DNA of 64,000 nt, taken from positions 2,232,001 to 2,296,000 of the forward strand of contig NZ_CP071139.1 of the NCBI RefSeq assembly GCF_017639205.1. The letters run 5' to 3'. The translations under genes were made by a program, and so were the position numbers. This DNA is from Streptomyces nojiriensis. Lineage in GTDB: Bacteria > Actinomycetota > Actinomycetes > Streptomycetales > Streptomycetaceae. Position 1 is the first letter of the stretch. Every line of letters begins with the position of its first letter. The notes under the pieces were generated by a model. It had not been told where the DNA came from, did not search any database, and saw only the letters and a list, made by a program, of their open reading frames with translations. Shown here in pieces: positions 45,723 through 54,042 of the stretch.

Positions 45723-45752
45723 TTGACGCATCCAAGTAACGCTGCGTAACCT
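45723..45752 (+). promoter_or_regulatory. bldD promoter with overlapping BldD box
   Basis: TTGACG (45723-45728) and TAACCT (45747-45752) are 18 bases apart, a good vegetative promoter about 100 bases before bldD. Positions 45736-45750 contain TAACGCTGCGTAA, which fits the BldD consensus TnACnC(A/T)GnGTnA at every defined base. Occupancy would block RNA polymerase, in line with known bldD autorepression. Confidence 0.78.
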
Positions 45753-45851
45753 CACAGTGAGTTACCAGCCGCGCGGCTGAGCCGCACGTAGTTACGTAGT
45801 TACGTAGTCGCAGTGTCCACCAGTCACAGCGTCACAGCGTCCGGGAGCGTT

Positions 45852-46352
45852 ATGTCCAGCGAATACGCCAAACAGCTCGGGGCCAAGCTCCGCGCCATCC
45901 GCACCCAGCAGGGCCTTTCCCTCCACGGTGTCGAGGAGAAGTCCCAGGGTCGGTGGAAGGCCGTGGTGGTCGGTTCCTACGAGCGCGGGGACCGCGCCGT
46001 GACCGTCCAGCGTCTTGCCGAGCTGGCGGACTTCTACGGGGTTCCGGTGCAGGAACTGCTGCCGGGTACGACTCCCGGCGGGGCTGCCGAGCCGCCGCCG
46101 AAGCTGCGTCTCGACCTGGAGCGCCTCGCGGGCGTCCCCGCCGAGAAGGCCGGTCCGCTGCAGCGTTACGCGGCGACGATCCAGAGCCAGCGTGGCGACT
46201 ACAACGGCAAGGTGCTGTCGATCCGCCAGGACGACCTGCGCACCCTGGCCGTCATCTACGACCAGTCCCCCTCGGTCCTGACCGAGCAGCTGATCAGCTG
46301 GGGCGTGCTGGACGCGGACGCGCGTCGCGCGGTGGCGCACGAGGAGCTCTGA
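45852..46352 (+). CDS. bldD: Developmental master regulator BldD
   Basis: The 166-aa protein has an N-terminal Xre-type helix-turn-helix (residues 1-70, KLRAIRTQQGLSLHGVEEKS). A C-terminal domain binds tetrameric cyclic di-GMP: the signature RGD-x8-RQDD is complete in RGDYNGKVLSIRQDD. With c-di-GMP it dimerises and represses sporulation and many developmental genes during vegetative growth. ATG (MSSEYAKQLG) has GGGAG just upstream; an earlier start at 45813 was rejected. It is monocistronic between its own promoter and a strong terminator. Confidence 0.98.
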   Translation: MSSEYAKQLGAKLRAIRTQQGLSLHGVEEKSQGRWKAVVVGSYERGDRAVTVQRLAELADFYGVPVQELLPGTTPGGAAEPPPKLRLDLERLAGVPAEKAGPLQRYAATIQSQRGDYNGKVLSIRQDDLRTLAVIYDQSPSVLTEQLISWGVLDADARRAVAHEEL

Positions 46353-46382
46353 GTTCCGGGCTCCGGACCAGCAGAAACGTTT

Positions 46383-46430
46383 ACCGGTGGGCGCCGGACC
46401 CTTGCGGGGGTCCGGCGCCCACCGGTTTTT
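46383..46430 (+). terminator. bldD terminator
   Basis: A 19-bp perfect stem (ACCGGTGGGCGCCGGACCC at 46383-46401 with 46408-46426), a short loop and a TTTT run start about 30 bases after the bldD stop. This is a classical intrinsic terminator. Confidence 0.92.
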
Positions 46431-46451
46431 GCGTTCCCGCGCCCCGCGGCG

Positions 46452-46497
46452 CATACGGAAGGGCCCGCAACGCGTGCGTTGCGGGCCCTTCCGTATG
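46452..46497 (-). terminator. nusB-side terminator
   Basis: A 22-bp nearly loopless inverted repeat (46452-46473 with 46476-46497, core CGGAAGGGCCCGCAACGC) lies 25 bases after the nusB stop on the minus strand. Confidence 0.8.
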
Positions 46498-46521
46498 GCG
46501 GTGCCGGCGCCGTCCGTGCGG

Positions 46522-46956
46522 TCAGCTCTCGCTGCGCCGCAGGCTCGGCTTCAGGTCCTTGAAGCGGGCCAGCAGCCCGTTCACGAACGAGGGGGACTCG
46601 TCCGTCGAGAACTCCTTGGCCAGCTGGACGGCCTCGTCGATGGCCACGGCGTCCGGGGTGTCGTCCACCCAGATCAGCTCGTAGGCACCGAGCCGCAGGA
46701 TGTTCCGGTCGGCGACCGGCATGCGGTCGAGTTCCCAGTCCACGGCGTAGGTGATGATCAGATCGTCGATGCGGTTCACCTTGTCGGCGTAACCCTCGAC
46801 GAGATCCATCGTGAAGGCGCTGACCGGCGGCTGCCGGTCGTCCGACCGCGCGTGGCGGATCCAGTCCGCGAGGACCTCGCGGACGGGTACGTCGCGCTGG
46901 TCCGCCTCGAAGAGGATCTGGAAGGCGCGCTTGCGCGCATTGCTCCGAGCAGCCAC
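46522..46956 (-). CDS. nusB: Transcription antitermination factor NusB
   Basis: The 144-aa all-helical protein binds rRNA boxA RNA with S10 and promotes antitermination. ARSNARKRAFQILFEADQRD is the arginine-rich N-terminus; ILRLGAYELIWVDDTPDAVA and NEAVQLAKEF-like IDEAVQLAKEFSTDESPSFV are the conserved C-terminal segments. It starts with GTG three bases after the efp stop and ends before a strong hairpin. The efp-nusB pair is conserved in the genus. Confidence 0.96.
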   Translation of the reverse strand: MAARSNARKRAFQILFEADQRDVPVREVLADWIRHARSDDRQPPVSAFTMDLVEGYADKVNRIDDLIITYAVDWELDRMPVADRNILRLGAYELIWVDDTPDAVAIDEAVQLAKEFSTDESPSFVNGLLARFKDLKPSLRRSES

Positions 46957-46959
46957 GGG

Positions 46960-47526
46960 TTAGTTGCTCTTCCGGCCGAGGTAGTCGCTGGTGCGGGTGT
47001 CGACCTTGACCGTCTCGCCGGTGGTGACGAAGAGCGGGACCTGGATCTCGTAGCCGGTCTCCAGGGTGGCGGGCTTGGTGCCGCCGGTGGAGCGGTCGCC
47101 CTGGACGCCCGGGTCGGTGTGCTCGATCTTGAGCTCGACCGCGGCCGGGAGCTCGACGTAGAGCACCTCGCCCTCGTGCTGGGCGACGGAGGCGGTGAAG
47201 CCCTCGATCAGGAAGTTGGCGGCGTCGCCGACAGCCTTCTTGTCCACCATCAGCTGGTCGAAGGTGGTCATGTCCATGAAGACGAAGTACTCGCCGTCCA
47301 TGTAAGAGAACTGCATGTCACGGCGGTCGATGGTGGCCGTCTCGACCTTCGTGCCGGCGTTGAACGTCTTGTCGACGACCTTGCCGGAGAGCACGTGCTT
47401 GAGCTTGGTGCGCACGAAGGCCGGGCCCTTGCCGGGCTTGACGTGCTGGAACTCGACGACGGACCAGAGCTGGTCACCGTCGAGCTTGAGCACCATGCCG
47501 TTCTTGAGGTCGTTCGTGGAAGCCAC
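46960..47526 (-). CDS. efp: Translation elongation factor P
   Basis: The 188-aa factor relieves ribosome stalling at polyproline. Its three beta-barrels include the tip loop [11 protein letters not shown] with K33, the site modified in some bacteria; no modification gene is seen here. The C-terminal signature [20 protein letters not shown] is intact. The GTG start ([11 protein letters not shown]) has AGGAG upstream. pepQ lies upstream and nusB three bases downstream, so the three are probably co-transcribed. Confidence 0.97.
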   Translation of the reverse strand: MASTNDLKNGMVLKLDGDQLWSVVEFQHVKPGKGPAFVRTKLKHVLSGKVVDKTFNAGTKVETATIDRRDMQFSYMDGEYFVFMDMTTFDQLMVDKKAVGDAANFLIEGFTASVAQHEGEVLYVELPAAVELKIEHTDPGVQGDRSTGGTKPATLETGYEIQVPLFVTTGETVKVDTRTSDYLGRKSN

Positions 47527-47585
47527 GGTTGCGGAATCTCCTGCACTGGAAGACCACGGGTGCGCGCACAGCCCGGCAGAGCCGG

Positions 47586-48692
47586 CTAGAGCGCGAGCAG
47601 CTCCTTGGTCGTAATGGTGAGTAGCTCGGGACCGCCGTCCGCCTCGGGGCGTACGACGAGCGTGTCATCGATCCGGACACCTCCCCGGCCCGGGAGGTGA
47701 ACCCCCGGTTCGACGGTGACCGGCACGCAAGCGTCCAGTTTACCCATTGCCGTAGGTGCAAGCTGCGGGTCCTCGTCGATTTCGAGGCCCACGCCGTGTC
47801 CGGTCCACGGAGCGAGGGCTTCCGCATGGCCCGCGGAGTCCAGGACGGAGCGTGCGGCATGGTCCACGTCCCGGTACGCGGCCCCGGGCAGCAGGGCCTC
47901 GCGCCCGGCCCGCTGGGCGGTGAAGACGAGGTCGTACAGCTCGATCTGCCAGTCGGCCGGACTGGTGCCGATCACGAAGGTCCGGCCGATCTCGCACCGG
48001 TAGCCGCGGTAGTTGGCGCCCAGGCAGACGGTGAGGAAGTCGCCCTCCTCCACCCTGCGGTCGGACGGCCGGTGCCGGGAGCGGCCGGAGTGCGGGCCGG
48101 TGCCGACGGAGGTCGGGAAGGCGGGGCCGTCCGCCCCGTGGTCGACGAGCCGCCGCTCCAGCTCCAGGGCGAGGTGGCGCTCGGTACGTCCGACGAGGAT
48201 GGACTCCAGCAGCTCCCCGAGGGCCTGGTCGGCGATCTCGGCGGCGATCCGCAGGCAGGCGATCTCCTCCTCGTCCTTGACGAGGCGCTGCTGCTCCACG
48301 GCGGTGCCGAGATCGGCGAGGCGCAGCTTGGGGGCCACGGAGCGCAGGGCGCGGTGGCGGGCGACGGTGAGGTGGTGTTCCTCCACCGCGAGCGAGTCGG
48401 CCCGGAGGGAGGCGGCCAGATCGGCGGCCGCGACGGCCGGGTCACCGCCGGGGCTGCCCAGGACGGTCGCGCCCAGGTGCTCGTCGAGGCGGCCCTCGTC
48501 GGCCTCGCCGGTGGGTGCGCCGGCGCAGAACAGCATGTCCTCCGTGGTGCCGACGAGCAGCACCGCGCCGAGCGGGGACGCCCCGGAGAGGTAGCGGACG
48601 TTCGCCGGACGCGTGATCAGTGCGGCGGCGCTCCCCGCGGCGGCACATCGGTCGCGAAGCAGGTCCCGGCGGGCGGCGTACACGTCTGACAT
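47586..48692 (-). CDS. Xaa-Pro peptidase (M24) family protein with altered metal ligands
   Basis: The 368-aa protein has an N-terminal creatinase-like domain (1-130) and a C-terminal pita-bread domain. Of the five usual metal ligands (D, D, H, E, E), H299 ([12 protein letters not shown]) and E328 ([11 protein letters not shown]) are kept. The first Asp position is C223 ([13 protein letters not shown]), the second is E234 (RCEIGRTF) and the last Glu is D342 (VRIDDTLVV). Dipeptidase or aminopeptidase P activity may therefore be changed or lost. It is upstream of efp, an old pairing that suggests a link to proline-rich translation. Annotated by family only. Confidence 0.9.
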   Translation of the reverse strand: MSDVYAARRDLLRDRCAAAGSAAALITRPANVRYLSGASPLGAVLLVGTTEDMLFCAGAPTGEADEGRLDEHLGATVLGSPGGDPAVAAADLAASLRADSLAVEEHHLTVARHRALRSVAPKLRLADLGTAVEQQRLVKDEEEIACLRIAAEIADQALGELLESILVGRTERHLALELERRLVDHGADGPAFPTSVGTGPHSGRSRHRPSDRRVEEGDFLTVCLGANYRGYRCEIGRTFVIGTSPADWQIELYDLVFTAQRAGREALLPGAAYRDVDHAARSVLDSAGHAEALAPWTGHGVGLEIDEDPQLAPTAMGKLDACVPVTVEPGVHLPGRGGVRIDDTLVVRPEADGGPELLTITTKELLAL

Positions 48693-48759
48693 GTCTTCGA
48701 GCGTACGAGCGCCCCGCCGATCCGGCCCGGCGAGCGCGTCCGGACGGGCCCGGGGGGTC

Positions 48760-49539
48760 TTACTGGCCGGGGCGGCCGCCGGGGGCCGACAGGGCGCGGG
48801 CCAGGGCCTCGTCGAGAGCGCGGGCGGTGCCCTCGACGTCGAGATGGGAGTTGTCGATGATCGGCAGTCCGGAGCCGTACCAGCCGGCCATCCGGCCGTG
48901 GATCCGCGCGACTTCCTCGTCGGAGAGCCGGCGGTTGCCGGACCGGGCCGCGTTGCGCTCCAGGACGATCTCCAGGCCGGGCAGCAGCACCACCGGCAGC
49001 AGGGTGGGGCCCACGTGCCGCTTCCAGCCGCCCAGCCCGACCACGGGCCGGTCCGGGAAGACGGCGTCGTCCAGGATGCAGGAGATGCCGTTCGCCAGGT
49101 AGTTGCGGGCGGCGAAGCCGCAGGTGCGGCGGGCGAGCCGGTACTGGGCCTCGGAGTGCTCGTTCCAGCCCGCCTGGGGGTCCGCGAAGCCGGAGCAGAC
49201 CCACTCGCGGACGTCGTCCAGGCTGACGTGGGCGGTCGGCACGGGACGGGTGCCGGCCCAGTGCCGGGCGACGGTGGTCTTACCGGCGCCGGCCGGACCG
49301 ATCAGCAGGACGGCGAGGACGGCCCCGCCGGTGCCCGGCACCGCGGGAGGCAGCGGGATGTGCCCGGTGGCCTCCGGCACGGCGGGCACCGGCTGCGACT
49401 GATGATGCTGGTGGGGCGGCTGGGGCGGAGGCGAACCCGGCCAGCCCTGCGCCGGGGGTATCGGCGGCTGCGGGGGCGCCGACGGGCGCGGTCCCGGCTG
49501 TCCCCAGCCCGCGCCCCCGCCCCCCACTCCGTGCTGCAT
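48760..49539 (-). CDS. P-loop kinase-like protein with proline-rich N-terminus
   Basis: The 259-aa protein begins with about 70 residues rich in Pro, Gly, Gln and His (MQHGVGGGGAGWGQPGPRPS). A zeta-toxin/AAA_33-type kinase domain follows: Walker A LLIGPAGAGKTTVARHWAG, VSLDDVREWVCSGFADPQAG, and a lid with ERNAARSGNRRLSDEEVARI. These proteins phosphorylate small molecules or nucleotide sugars, but this branch has no known substrate. It sits between pepQ and aroQ, divergent from neither, with its own small gaps. No antitoxin-like gene is next to it. Confidence 0.82.
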   Translation of the reverse strand: MQHGVGGGGAGWGQPGPRPSAPPQPPIPPAQGWPGSPPPQPPHQHHQSQPVPAVPEATGHIPLPPAVPGTGGAVLAVLLIGPAGAGKTTVARHWAGTRPVPTAHVSLDDVREWVCSGFADPQAGWNEHSEAQYRLARRTCGFAARNYLANGISCILDDAVFPDRPVVGLGGWKRHVGPTLLPVVLLPGLEIVLERNAARSGNRRLSDEEVARIHGRMAGWYGSGLPIIDNSHLDVEGTARALDEALARALSAPGGRPGQ

Positions 49540-49631
49540 CCGCTGCCACTCCGTCTCGTTCCGGCCACTGATGCGAGAACGTTATATGACTGCCGGGGTC
49601 CGGCCGTCCACCAGCACCGTCAGGCAGGGTG

Positions 49632-50072
49632 TCAGGCGGAGATCTCGTCCGCCAGTGCGCGTAGCGCCAGCCGGTACGAACCGATGCCGAAGCCCGCCAC
49701 CGTTCCGGTCGCCACGGCCGCGATCACCGAGGTGTGCCGGAACTCCTCGCGGGCGTACGGGTTCGAGATGTGCACCTCGATCAGCGGCGCCGTGCGCTGC
49801 GCGGCCGCGTCCCGCATGCCGTACGAGTAGTGGGTGAAGGCCCCCGGGTTGATGACCACGGGGATCTTCCCGTCCGCCGCCTCGTGCAGCCAGCGGATCA
49901 GCTCGCCCTCGTCGTTGGTCTCACGGACCTCGACGTCGAAGCCGAGCTCCTCGCCCAGCGAGCGGCAGCTCTCCACCAGCCCCGCGTACGAGGTGGCCCC
50001 GTACACGTCGGGCTCGCGCGAGCCGAGCCGGCCCAGGTTCGGGCCGTTCAGCACGAGGACGCGGCGGCTCAC
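49632..50072 (-). CDS. aroQ: Type II 3-dehydroquinate dehydratase
   Basis: The 146-aa enzyme dehydrates 3-dehydroquinate in the shikimate pathway. The active-site arginine and tyrosine loop is [38 protein letters not shown], then [18 protein letters not shown], carry the anhydroquinate-binding residues and catalytic histidine. The GTG start ([14 protein letters not shown]) overlaps the aroB stop by four bases (GTGA). Small dodecameric type II enzymes of this length are usual in Streptomyces. Confidence 0.97.
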   Translation of the reverse strand: MSRRVLVLNGPNLGRLGSREPDVYGATSYAGLVESCRSLGEELGFDVEVRETNDEGELIRWLHEAADGKIPVVINPGAFTHYSYGMRDAAAQRTAPLIEVHISNPYAREEFRHTSVIAAVATGTVAGFGIGSYRLALRALADEISA

Positions 50073-51160
50073 GCCGACACCTCGCCGTAGGCGGCGACCA
50101 GGTGCGCCGGGTCGGGACCCTCCAGGACGGTCGGCTTGGCCAGCCCGTCCAGGACGATGAAGCGCAGCAGGTTGCCGCGGGACTTCTTGTCGACCTGCAT
50201 GGTCTGGAGCAGCTTGGACCACTGGTCGCCGCGGTAGGTCAGCGGCAGCCCGACCGAGGCCAGGACCGCCTTGTGCCGGTCGGCCGTCGCGTCGTCCAGC
50301 CGGCCGGCGAGCCGGCCGAGCTCGGCGGCGAAGACCATGCCGACGGACACGGCCGCGCCGTGCCGCCACTTGTAGCGCTCGTTCTTCTCGATGGCGTGCG
50401 CGAGGGTGTGGCCGTAGTTGAGGATCTCGCGGAGCCCCGACTCCTTGAGGTCGCTGGAGACCACGTCGGCCTTGACCTGGATGGAGCGCACGATGAGCTC
50501 GGCGGTGTGCGGGCCCTCGGGCGTGCGCGCCGCCGCCGGGTCCTCCTCGATCAGGTCGAGGATCACCGGGTCGGAGATGAACCCGGCCTTGATGATCTCG
50601 GCGAGGCCGCTGACGTAGTCGTTGACCGGCAGCGAGTCCAGCGCCGCCAGGTCGCAGAGCACACCGGCCGGCGGGTGGAAGGCGCCCACCAGGTTCTTGC
50701 CCTCGGCGGTGTTGATGCCGGTCTTGCCGCCGACCGCCGCGTCCACCATCGCGAGGACGGTGGTCGGTACGGCGACCCAGCGCACCCCGCGCAGCCAGCT
50801 GGCCGCGACGAAGCCCGCGAGGTCGGTGGTGGCTCCCCCGCCGACGCCGACGATCACGTCGGTGCGGGTGAAACCGGACTGGCCCAGCGCCTTCCAGCAG
50901 TACGCGGCGACCTCGACCGTCTTGGCCTCCTCGGCGTTCGGCACCTGGATGGCGACCGCCTCGTAGCCCTGCTCGGCCAGGTCGTCGCGCAGCGCCTCAC
51001 CGGTCGAGGCCAGCGCCTCGGGGTGGATCACGGCGACCCGCTGGGCCTTCGTACCGATCAGGGAGCCGAGCTCGCCGAGCAGCTGCCGCCCGACCAGCAC
51101 GTCGTACGCGTCGTGTCCGGCGCTCTCGCCGACGTGGATCCGCGTCACCTGGTCTGTCAT
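50069..51160 (-). CDS. aroB: 3-dehydroquinate synthase
   Basis: The 363-aa NAD- and metal-dependent enzyme converts DAHP to 3-dehydroquinate. [20 protein letters not shown] is the NAD/phosphate segment; [26 protein letters not shown]-like [14 protein letters not shown] and [13 protein letters not shown] hold substrate and zinc ligands. The ATG at 51160 ([10 protein letters not shown]) overlaps aroK by four bases. It is the third gene in aroC-aroK-aroB-aroQ order. Confidence 0.97.
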   Translation of the reverse strand: MTDQVTRIHVGESAGHDAYDVLVGRQLLGELGSLIGTKAQRVAVIHPEALASTGEALRDDLAEQGYEAVAIQVPNAEEAKTVEVAAYCWKALGQSGFTRTDVIVGVGGGATTDLAGFVAASWLRGVRWVAVPTTVLAMVDAAVGGKTGINTAEGKNLVGAFHPPAGVLCDLAALDSLPVNDYVSGLAEIIKAGFISDPVILDLIEEDPAAARTPEGPHTAELIVRSIQVKADVVSSDLKESGLREILNYGHTLAHAIEKNERYKWRHGAAVSVGMVFAAELGRLAGRLDDATADRHKAVLASVGLPLTYRGDQWSKLLQTMQVDKKSRGNLLRFIVLDGLAKPTVLEGPDPAHLVAAYGEVSA

Positions 51161-51675
51161 ACGTCCTTCAACTCCAGAGCGTCGAGGACCGCCTGGGCGA
51201 CCTCTTCGGGGGTGCGGTCGTCGGTGGCCACCACGACGCGCGCGACTTCGGTGTACAGGGGGCGCCGGGCGTCCATCAGCTCGCGCCACTGGCGGCGCGG
51301 GTTGACGGCGAGCAGCGGGCGGGCGGCGCCGAGGCCCACGCGCCGGACGGCTTCCTCGACGTCCATCGACAGATAGGCGACGGGCAGGCCGGCCAGCAGC
51401 TCGCGGGTGCCCTCGTCGAGGACGGCGCCGCCGCCGAGGGCGAGGACTCCGGTGTGCCCGGAGACGGCGGCGGCTACCGCCTGCCGCTCCAGCTCACGGA
51501 AGTACGGCTCGCCCTCGTCGACGAAGATGTCGGAGATCTCGCGGCCCTGGGCCGCGACGATGTCGGCGTCGGTGTCCCGGTAGGGGACGCCGAGCCGCTC
51601 GGCGAGCAGCGCCCCCACCGTGGACTTGCCGGACCCCATGGGGCCGACGAGGACGACCAGTGGTCCGGCCGTCAC
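51157..51675 (-). CDS. aroK: Shikimate kinase
   Basis: The 172-aa kinase phosphorylates shikimate at the 3-hydroxyl. The P-loop is [19 protein letters not shown] and the substrate site contains RDTDADIVA and [13 protein letters not shown]; the lid is [15 protein letters not shown] is used as start ([11 protein letters not shown]) and overlaps the aroC stop by four bases (GTGA); its own stop overlaps aroB by four. The longer upstream reading is the aroC antisense frame and was rejected. Confidence 0.96.
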   Translation of the reverse strand: MTAGPLVVLVGPMGSGKSTVGALLAERLGVPYRDTDADIVAAQGREISDIFVDEGEPYFRELERQAVAAAVSGHTGVLALGGGAVLDEGTRELLAGLPVAYLSMDVEEAVRRVGLGAARPLLAVNPRRQWRELMDARRPLYTEVARVVVATDDRTPEEVAQAVLDALELKDV

Positions 51676-52856
51676 CGGATCTGCAGGTTGTCGAGGTACG
51701 CCCGGACGTTGCGGCGGGTCTCCGGGACGGAGTCCCCGCCGAACTTCTCGACGACCGCGTCGGCCAGTACGAGGGCGACCATGGCCTCGGCGACGATGCC
51801 GGCGGCCGGCACGGCGCACACGTCGGAGCGCTGGTGGTGGGCCACCGTCGCCTCTCCGGTGGCCACGTCGACGGTCGCCAGCGCGCGCGGGACGGTCGCG
51901 ATGGGCTTCATCGCGGCGCGTACGCGCAGCAGTTCGCCGGTGGTCAGTCCGCCCTCGGTGCCGCCGGAGCGGCCGGAGGTGCGCCTCAGGCCCTCGGGGG
52001 TGGAGACGATCTCGTCGTGCGCCTGGGAGCCGGGCACGCGGGCGAGCTCGAAGCCGTCGCCGACCTCGACGCCCTTGATGGCCTGGATGCCCATGAGGGC
52101 AGCGGCGAGGCGGGCGTCGAGACGGCGGTCCCAGTGGACGTGCGAGCCGAGGCCGACCGGGACCCCGTACGCCAGCACCTCGACGACGCCGCCGAGGGTG
52201 TCGCCGTCCTTGTGGGCCTGGTCGATCTCGGCGACCATCGCCTTGCTGGCGTCCGCGTCGAGGCAGCGCACCGGGTCGGCGTCGAGCTTGTCGACGTCGG
52301 CGGGGGTCGGGTAGACGCCGTACGGGGCCTTGGCCGCGGCCAGTTCCACCACGTGAGAGACGATCTCGATGCCCGCGACCTCCTTGATGAAGGAACGGGC
52401 GACGGCGCCGAGGGCGACGCGGGCGGCGGTCTCACGGGCGCTGGCGCGCTCCAGGATCGGCCGGGCCTCGTCGAAGCCGTACTTCTGCATGCCCGCGAGG
52501 TCGGCGTGGCCGGGGCGCGGACGGGTCAGCGGCGCGTTGCGGCCGGTGTCCTTGAGCAGCGAGGGGTCGACCGGGTCGGCCGACATGACGGTCTCCCACT
52601 TGGGCCACTCGGTGTTGCCGATCATGACCGCGATCGGGGAGCCCTGGGACAGGCCGTGACGGACGCCGCCGAGGAAGGTGATCTCGTCCTGCTCGAACTT
52701 CATCCGGGCACCGCGGCCATAGCCGAGCCGGCGCCGGGCCAGGTGATCGGCCACCAGCTCGGTGGTGACCGGGACGCCGGCGGGAAGACCCTCCAGCGTC
52801 GCGACCAGTGCCGGTCCGTGCGACTCTCCTGCGGTCAGCCAACGCAACCTGCTCAA
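51672..52856 (-). CDS. aroC: Chorismate synthase
   Basis: The 394-aa FMN-dependent enzyme makes chorismate from EPSP. Signatures are [20 protein letters not shown] at the start, then [36 protein letters not shown], and [19 protein letters not shown] near the end. A histidine for proton transfer is in each of the first and last segments. It is the first gene of the aro chain and has a 132-base leader that should carry the promoter. The length is standard. Confidence 0.97.
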   Translation of the reverse strand: MSRLRWLTAGESHGPALVATLEGLPAGVPVTTELVADHLARRRLGYGRGARMKFEQDEITFLGGVRHGLSQGSPIAVMIGNTEWPKWETVMSADPVDPSLLKDTGRNAPLTRPRPGHADLAGMQKYGFDEARPILERASARETAARVALGAVARSFIKEVAGIEIVSHVVELAAAKAPYGVYPTPADVDKLDADPVRCLDADASKAMVAEIDQAHKDGDTLGGVVEVLAYGVPVGLGSHVHWDRRLDARLAAALMGIQAIKGVEVGDGFELARVPGSQAHDEIVSTPEGLRRTSGRSGGTEGGLTTGELLRVRAAMKPIATVPRALATVDVATGEATVAHHQRSDVCAVPAAGIVAEAMVALVLADAVVEKFGGDSVPETRRNVRAYLDNLQIR

Positions 52857-52988
52857 CGATGCTCCTCATGCTCGCGCCTGGTACAGCGACGGCGCGATCG
52901 GGTGCGCGGCCCGGACCCGCCTCACCCGATCCTCCCACGTCCGGAGGGGTTTATCGGGCCCCGGTCCAGCTATCGGACGCCTGAGGCG

Positions 52989-53180
52989 TCAGCGGGCCCG
53001 CCGGCCGCGCTCGCGCTGCCAGGTGATCCCGTACCAGAGGACGACGGAACCGAAGAGTCCGAGGATGAGCGCCTTGGCCCACAGGGGCAGGGTGCCGAAC
53101 GCCACCCTGACCATGCTGATGACGACGAAGGGGAGATCCCACTTCGACGCGAGTACCAGGTCCGTGCTGTTCCCGTCCAT
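52989..53180 (-). CDS. Small single-pass membrane protein
   Basis: The 63-aa protein has a hydrophilic N-terminus (MDGNSTDLVLASKWDLPFVV) and a hydrophobic stretch near residues 34-51 (AKALILGLFGSVVLWYGI). It ends in a basic tail (WQRERGRRAR), so the C-terminus is probably cytoplasmic. It lies between aroC and aroE, both on the same strand. No domain is recognised. Its coding status rests on position, the membrane-like pattern and codon bias; function unknown. Confidence 0.68.
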   Translation of the reverse strand: MDGNSTDLVLASKWDLPFVVISMVRVAFGTLPLWAKALILGLFGSVVLWYGITWQRERGRRAR

Positions 53181-53211
53181 GCCGCCCCCTGTGAATACGC
53201 AGGTGGAAAGC

Positions 53212-54036
53212 CTAACGGGCGGCGAGCGCCCGCTCTCCGGCGGCCCTCATGGCGGCGAGCGGACCCGGGGTCCGGCCCGTCATCAGCTCGACCTGGAGCA
53301 CGGCCTGGTGGACGAGGAGGTCGAGTCCGCCGACGACCTGGCCGCCCTGCCGTGACCAGGCCGCGGCCAGCGCGGTCGGCCACGGGTCGTAGAGGACGTC
53401 GAAGAGGGTGCCCGCCCCTTCGGGTACGGACGCCGCCAGGGCGTCGGTCGTACCGGCCGGGGTGGTGGCGATCACCAGGGGCGCGGACAGCGCCGCGGCC
53501 GCCTCGGACCAGTCGGCCGTGCGGACGGGCACGCCGAGCCGCTCGCCCCACTGCCGCATCTCGGCCGCGCGGGCCGCCGAGCGGACGTACGCGGTGACCT
53601 CGCCGGAACATATCCGCGAGAGCGCGGCGAGCGCCGAGGAGGCCGTGGCGCCGGCGCCGAGGACGGCCGCGGAGGACACCTTCTCGACGCCGCGCTCGTG
53701 GAGCGCGGCGACGATGCCGGGGATGTCGGTGTTGTCGCCGAGGCGACGGCCGTCCTCGGTGAGGACGACCGTGTTGACCGTCTCGACGGCGGCGGCCGTG
53801 TCGCTGATGCCGTCCAGCAGCGGCATGATCGCCCGCTTGAGCGGCATGGTCAGGGACAGCCCGGCCCACTCGGGGCCGAGTCCTGCCACGAACTCCGGGA
53901 GCGCGGCCTCGTCGATCTCGAAGCGGTCGTACGACCAGTCGTCGAGGCCGAGCTCCTGATAAGCGGCGCGGTGCAGCACCGGTGAGAGTGAGTGCTCGAT
54001 GGGCGAACCCAACACCGCGGCCCTTATGCGTGACAT
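53212..54036 (-). CDS. aroE: Shikimate dehydrogenase
   Basis: The 274-aa NADP-linked enzyme reduces 3-dehydroshikimate. The substrate site has LGSPIEHSLSPVLHRAAY and GLSLTMPLKRAIMPLLD, with catalytic K67, and the aspartate in GDNTDIPGIV. The Rossmann part begins AAVLGAGATASSALAALSRI. It starts six bases after the mltG stop, so mltG and aroE share a transcript. The pairing of cell wall and shikimate genes here is conserved in the genus. Confidence 0.96.
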   Translation of the reverse strand: MSRIRAAVLGSPIEHSLSPVLHRAAYQELGLDDWSYDRFEIDEAALPEFVAGLGPEWAGLSLTMPLKRAIMPLLDGISDTAAAVETVNTVVLTEDGRRLGDNTDIPGIVAALHERGVEKVSSAAVLGAGATASSALAALSRICSGEVTAYVRSAARAAEMRQWGERLGVPVRTADWSEAAAALSAPLVIATTPAGTTDALAASVPEGAGTLFDVLYDPWPTALAAAWSRQGGQVVGGLDLLVHQAVLQVELMTGRTPGPLAAMRAAGERALAAR

Positions 54037-54042
54037 GTCCTG

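Noticed and set aside
45787..45812. Short tandem GTAGTTAC repeats before bldD
   Set aside because: Three 8-bp near-copies are seen but they match no known operator, and the BldD box upstream explains the regulation better.
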